From positions 597,553-661,552 of the forward strand of contig CALODP010000002.1 in NCBI GenBank assembly GCA_942492055.1: a stretch of DNA of 64,000 nt, in the 5' to 3' direction. The position numbers were made by a program, and so were the translations under genes. Below the pieces are notes generated by a model, which did no database searches, was not told the origin of the DNA, and saw only the letters and a list, made by a program, of their open reading frames with translations. The DNA comes from CALODP01 sp942492055 (lineage in GTDB: Bacteria; Bacteroidota; Ignavibacteria; Ignavibacteriales; Melioribacteraceae). This document shows, piece by piece, positions 61,004 to 64,000 of this stretch (the first letter of the stretch is position 1; each line of letters starts with the position of its first letter).

Positions 61004-63025
61004 ATGTTAACACTGAAGAAAGGGAAGGACATTCTCTCCACCCTGGGGGGGGTGAAGGGGATTAACGAAGCAAAGGCCCTCTTCAAGGCAACCCTGGATA
61101 GCCGCAACCTGGCCAAACTCGATACGATTAAAAACGATGAGGCACTCTTGAAGATCGCCAACGCCATCGCCCTGACCCAGCCGGAATCGATTTTCATCAA
61201 CACCGGTTCTCCAGAGGATAGGGAGCGGATCCGGCAGTACAGCCTAGAGAGGGGAGAGGAGACGCCCCTGGCCAAGAAGGATCACACCATTCACTACGAT
61301 CTGCCCCAGGAACAGGGACGGTTGGTGAACAACACCTTTTATATTGTCAACGAGGGGGAAAAGATCTCCACCCTGGCGAAAAAGGAGCTCCGCGATTCGG
61401 CATCCGCCCATCTGGAGAGTCACATGAGGGGGATCATGAGGGGAATGACAATGATAGTCGGATTCTACAACCGGGGCCCCATCGGTGCCCAAGGATCCAT
61501 CCCCGCATTGGAAATCTCCAGTTCCGCCTACGTTCTTCATAGCGCGGAAATCCTCTATCGGAATTGCTTTAACCACTTCGACGCCGAAGTGGAACGGTAC
61601 GGCCTGTTTCTGACCAACCTGCACAGTCAGGGGGCCAATCGCCCCGAGGATCTGGTAAACGCCCGAATCTACATGGACCGGAGCTGGTTAACAACCTTCA
61701 GCCTTTTCTGTACCTATGCGGGGAACACCCTCCTGTTAAAAAAGGGGAACCACCGGTTTGCCGTGGATCTGGCTACGTATGCAAAAAAGGGAAAGGAACT
61801 TTCAGAACATATGTTCATCACCGGCCTCACCGGCCCGGGGGGACGGAGGACCTACTTCGCCGGCGCCGCCCCGTCGGGATGCGGGAAAACAACCACCGCC
61901 ATGGTGGGGAGTGATTTCATCGGCGACGACCTGGCACAGTTATGGATCGCCGAAGACGGCAGCTGCCGGGGTGTCAATCCTGAGAAGGGCATCTTCGGCA
62001 TCGTGGCGGATCTTAACCGCCAGGGCGATCCCTACCTGATGGATTGTCTCCGGGGGGACGGAGCCGAAGTGATTTGGTCCAACGTTCTGGTTGACGAAAA
62101 CAAGGTGCCCCACTGGACCGGCCACGGCGAGGAGATTCCCAAGGAAGGAATCAACTACCAGGGCCGCTGGTTCGAGGGGAAAACCGATTCTGAAGGAAAC
62201 CCCCTGCCTATATCTCACCCCAACGCCCGGTGTACCCTGGAAAATCGACACATCGCCAACTACAACCAGGTCGACGGAGAAGATCCCGCCGGGGTGAAAG
62301 TGAAGATCATCACCTACTCCGGCCGGGACTCCGACACCCTGCCTCCGGTTTGGGTGGCGAAAAACCCCGATCACGGCGTAGCCCTGGGAGCTTCCATCGT
62401 TTCCAAAGCCACCGCCACCGAAGAGGGGGTCAGTGGTGTCAACCGGCAGCCCTGGGCCAACGCCCCGTTCATTCCCGGCGCCTTGGCGGACCACTTGGAA
62501 GCACAATTTCTCTTCTTCAACTCCCGCCATTTCACCGCCAAAAACCGTCCCATCATGGCGGGGCTGAACTACTTCCTCACTCATCAGAGCCGGGGCGGGG
62601 ACGGAGGAGGTCTTCTCGGTGAAAAACGGGACGTGAAGGTTTGGCTGGGCTGGCTGGAACGGTACGCCCATGGAGAGGCGGCGGCCCTGGAAACCCCCAT
62701 AGGGAGGATCCCCCTCTACGAAGACCTCAAGAATCTCTTTGCAGAAATCGGCAAGGAGTATTCCCGGGAACTCTACGACAAGCAGTTCTCCCTCTACCTG
62801 GATAACATCATCAAACGGATCACTCTGCAGACAGAGGCGTATGAGAAGGAAGAAGGGATCTCTTCCCGGCTCTTTGCCGTTTACAGCGAACAGAAAGAGG
62901 GGCTGGAAAGGCTGAAAAAGTGGTTTGGTTCCGTGGCCACACCAAAACAATTAGCCTCCTGTGAACCGGCGGAACGACGGATTCCTCCCAAGACCCTTCG
63001 AACCTCCCGCACGGTGGCAAGATGA
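61004..63025 (+). CDS. phosphoenolpyruvate carboxykinase, GTP-type-like
   Basis: The product (673 residues) interconverts oxaloacetate and PEP. The P-loop kinase-1 region reads AGAAPSGCGKTTTAM, where usual GTP enzymes have PSACGKTN, so both neighbours of the CGKT core are changed. Other family parts are present: GDDLAQLW for the metal site, VNPEKGIFGIVADLN, and FNSRHFTAKNRPIM. Nucleotide preference is thus uncertain. The ATG at 61004 follows a GAGG at about 10 bases; the frame is open to 60956. It is the largest gene of the GC-rich part. Confidence 0.87.
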   Translation: MLTLKKGKDILSTLGGVKGINEAKALFKATLDSRNLAKLDTIKNDEALLKIANAIALTQPESIFINTGSPEDRERIRQYSLERGEETPLAKKDHTIHYDLPQEQGRLVNNTFYIVNEGEKISTLAKKELRDSASAHLESHMRGIMRGMTMIVGFYNRGPIGAQGSIPALEISSSAYVLHSAEILYRNCFNHFDAEVERYGLFLTNLHSQGANRPEDLVNARIYMDRSWLTTFSLFCTYAGNTLLLKKGNHRFAVDLATYAKKGKELSEHMFITGLTGPGGRRTYFAGAAPSGCGKTTTAMVGSDFIGDDLAQLWIAEDGSCRGVNPEKGIFGIVADLNRQGDPYLMDCLRGDGAEVIWSNVLVDENKVPHWTGHGEEIPKEGINYQGRWFEGKTDSEGNPLPISHPNARCTLENRHIANYNQVDGEDPAGVKVKIITYSGRDSDTLPPVWVAKNPDHGVALGASIVSKATATEEGVSGVNRQPWANAPFIPGALADHLEAQFLFFNSRHFTAKNRPIMAGLNYFLTHQSRGGDGGGLLGEKRDVKVWLGWLERYAHGEAAALETPIGRIPLYEDLKNLFAEIGKEYSRELYDKQFSLYLDNIIKRITLQTEAYEKEEGISSRLFAVYSEQKEGLERLKKWFGSVATPKQLASCEPAERRIPPKTLRTSRTVAR

Positions 63026-63050
63026 AAGGTTCATACCCCGGCAAATTAGA

Positions 63051-63132
63051 AAGCGAATGAAAGGCTTCGCCTTTCGTTCCCAGCACTCGCTCGGGACCGA
63101 ATCCAGGAAGGATTCGCTCCACTCGTTCGCTT
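63051..63132. repeat. cloverleaf-like structured intergenic element
   Basis: Outer arms AAGCGAA (63051-63057) and TTCGCTT (63126-63132) close three hairpins: GAAAGGC-TTC-GCCTTTC (63059-63075), GTTCCCAGC...GCTCGGGAC in the middle, and CGAATCC-AGGAA-GGATTCG (63098-63116). Such branched palindromes are usually dispersed repeats (REP/BIME-like) or mobile non-autonomous elements. Only one copy is in this window. Confidence 0.7.
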
Positions 63133-63148
63133 GGGAATAAAAAAAACA

Positions 63149-63179
63149 CCCCGCCCCTGATTTTGGTCAGGGACGGGGC
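63149..63179. terminator. terminator between convergent genes
   Basis: CCCCGCCCCTGA and TCAGGGACGGGG form a long stem with one mismatch and a 6-base loop. On the minus strand it runs into a long T-tract and suits the ferritin-like gene. On the + strand the following TTATTATTT is weaker but may serve the PEP carboxykinase gene. Confidence 0.83.
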
Positions 63180-63198
63180 TTATTATTTCCGCGCACCC

Positions 63199-63699
63199 TT
63201 AAAACGGCTCAAATTTCTGAATATCAAACCAGTACTGCCGGGACTCGGACTGAATTTTGAGAAGGGCATCGTAGTGGTCGGTCTCCCACTGGAATAGTTC
63301 CTCGAACAGCTCCTTCACCGAGGGTTCCTGAGCCGTCTCGGCACTCCGCTTGTAATGGGTCATGGCGTTGTACTCCAAGAGCAGCGCCGTGGAAATCGCC
63401 GTGGAGAGATACTGCTTCTCACCGATCTGCTTGAGGAACTCCTTGGTTAACAGGGAATCCTCCTCCACAGGGCCCTCGCCCCGGGAGGCGGGCCGGCCTA
63501 TGGGTGTTTCCCCCAGGGATATCTGCTGGTAATAGTCCAGGAGCCAGTTATAGTGCTGTTTTTCCTCCTCGGCCCGTTCAAAGAAAAAGGCTCTCACCTC
63601 CCCGTCACTCCGGGTCGCCGCCTCTTCGTAGACGGTCACACTATCCAGTTCACCTCTTATCCCCTCCGCTAAAGCGTCCAATAAGGATTGCTCTTCCAT
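63199..63699 (-). CDS. ferritin-like diiron (rubrerythrin-type) protein
   Basis: The 166-residue protein is a four-helix bundle with two helix pairs carrying diiron ligands: Glu in GELDSVTVYEEA, EExxH in EEEKQHYNWLL, Glu in LEYNAMTHYKRS and ExxH in WETDHYDALL. It lacks the C-terminal rubredoxin domain of full rubrerythrins. It may handle iron or peroxide in an anaerobe. A GGAGG-type ribosome site is present before the start at 63699. It converges with the PEP carboxykinase gene. Confidence 0.82.
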   Translation of the reverse strand: MEEQSLLDALAEGIRGELDSVTVYEEAATRSDGEVRAFFFERAEEEKQHYNWLLDYYQQISLGETPIGRPASRGEGPVEEDSLLTKEFLKQIGEKQYLSTAISTALLLEYNAMTHYKRSAETAQEPSVKELFEELFQWETDHYDALLKIQSESRQYWFDIQKFEPF

Positions 63700-63876
63700 G
63701 GCGGCCTCCTTCTTCGGTTAATTACTCCTCAAAACTCCATTAAACCTTCCCAGAATGGGTATTCCTTCGTCAATGAATTGTAGAACACCCCGAAGAGGAT
63801 AGCAAATTTCTCCTCTTCCCGGGGCCCATCCTCTTCTTGCTCCCTCCGAGAGGGTATGCTATAGTGACGCCAGCCT

Positions 63877-64000
63877 ATGGAATCATCTTTACTTCTTAAG
63901 AAACAGTACCGGATCAGCGGTGACGACATATTTACCTTCGGGGAAGCTTCCAGCGACATAAAGAAGATCCTCCGTCAGCTGGGAATACCATCGGAAATCG
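63877..64000 (+). CDS. start of an RsbT-like anti-sigma/ATP-binding protein, partial
   Basis: The window cuts the gene after 41 codons. The visible part has FTFGEASSDIKKILRQLGIP, the typical N-terminal helix of ATP-binding proteins of the anti-sigma regulatory factor (HATPase_c_2) group found beside hydrogenase or complex-I-like genes in anaerobes. The nucleotide-binding boxes lie outside. An alternative reading on the minus strand (63729-63959) has no family resemblance. Confidence 0.6.
   Translation, partial: MESSLLLKKQYRISGDDIFTFGEASSDIKKILRQLGIPSEI

Noticed and set aside
61940..62950. 336-codon minus-strand frame opposite the PEP carboxykinase
   Set aside because: It is a shadow frame in GC-rich DNA; the + strand encodes a clear enzyme with all motifs.
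63729..63959. Minus-strand frame of 76 residues at the window end
   Set aside because: The + strand frame from 63877 has a recognisable RsbT-like start, while this one has none.

Overview
The window appears to come from two different genomes. Bases 1 to about 58.3 kb are AT-rich and carry gene families typical of the Bacteroidota/Chlorobiota (FCB) group: a fused E1 alpha-beta 2-oxoacid dehydrogenase, many short lipoproteins, OmpA proteins, a gltX-glnS pair, Ycf48-type propellers and a MacAB/TolC-type exporter. Few genes have strong Shine-Dalgarno sites. I cannot place the organism below this level. From about 60.0 kb to the end the DNA is clearly GC-richer and holds a GTP-type-like PEP carboxykinase, a DUF2148 protein, a diiron ferritin-like protein and the start of an RsbT-like protein, a set that would suit a spirochaete or another anaerobe. 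The two parts meet across a decayed IS21-type element and a truncated pfkB gene, so a chimeric contig is a serious possibility.

Layout. 1-5.9 kb: an operon for a lipoyl-dependent 2-oxoacid dehydrogenase with its own lipoylation enzymes (lpdA end, lipB, fused E1, E2, lipA). 5.9-11.1 kb: a membrane methyltransferase-like/HEAT fusion, lipoproteins, an AraC-type regulator and an OmpA-domain protein. 11.1-18.3 kb, minus strand: tRNA-Leu, glnS, gltX, a three-receiver histidine-kinase-like protein whose phosphoacceptor His is Asn, an AlaX-like editing protein and a lipoprotein. 18.4-22.8 kb: glycerate kinase, an unknown protein and a membrane pyrophosphatase. 23.3-26.0 kb, minus strand: a TPR protein, clpP, tig and tRNA-Leu. 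26.1-33.0 kb: Ser/Thr kinase with a Ycf48-like sensor domain, murA, a membrane gluzincin and a CCA-adding-enzyme family protein. 33.1-39.1 kb: a tripartite exporter operon (TolC, MacA-like, MacB-like ATPase and two FtsX-type permeases).

From 39.7 to about 58 kb the window is accessory DNA. A group II intron is followed by a tandem array of short dyads, then by a run of same-strand single-gene units: a PD-(D/E)XK protein, a NERD-UvrD helicase, a HEPN protein, small unknown proteins, a RelA/SpoT-type synthetase, a PAS protein, a secreted hydrolase and an ArsR/rhodanese/TauE sulfur-type module. These units are separated by attC-like inverted-repeat spacers and by at least six complete or partial copies of a dispersed repeat that folds into nested stems. 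One stem of that repeat shows a compensatory base change between copies. This cassette-like array with its structured repeat is the most interesting part of the window. No integrase is visible here. The array ends in decayed genes (a dihydrofolate-reductase-like and a cupin pseudogene) next to the composition break.
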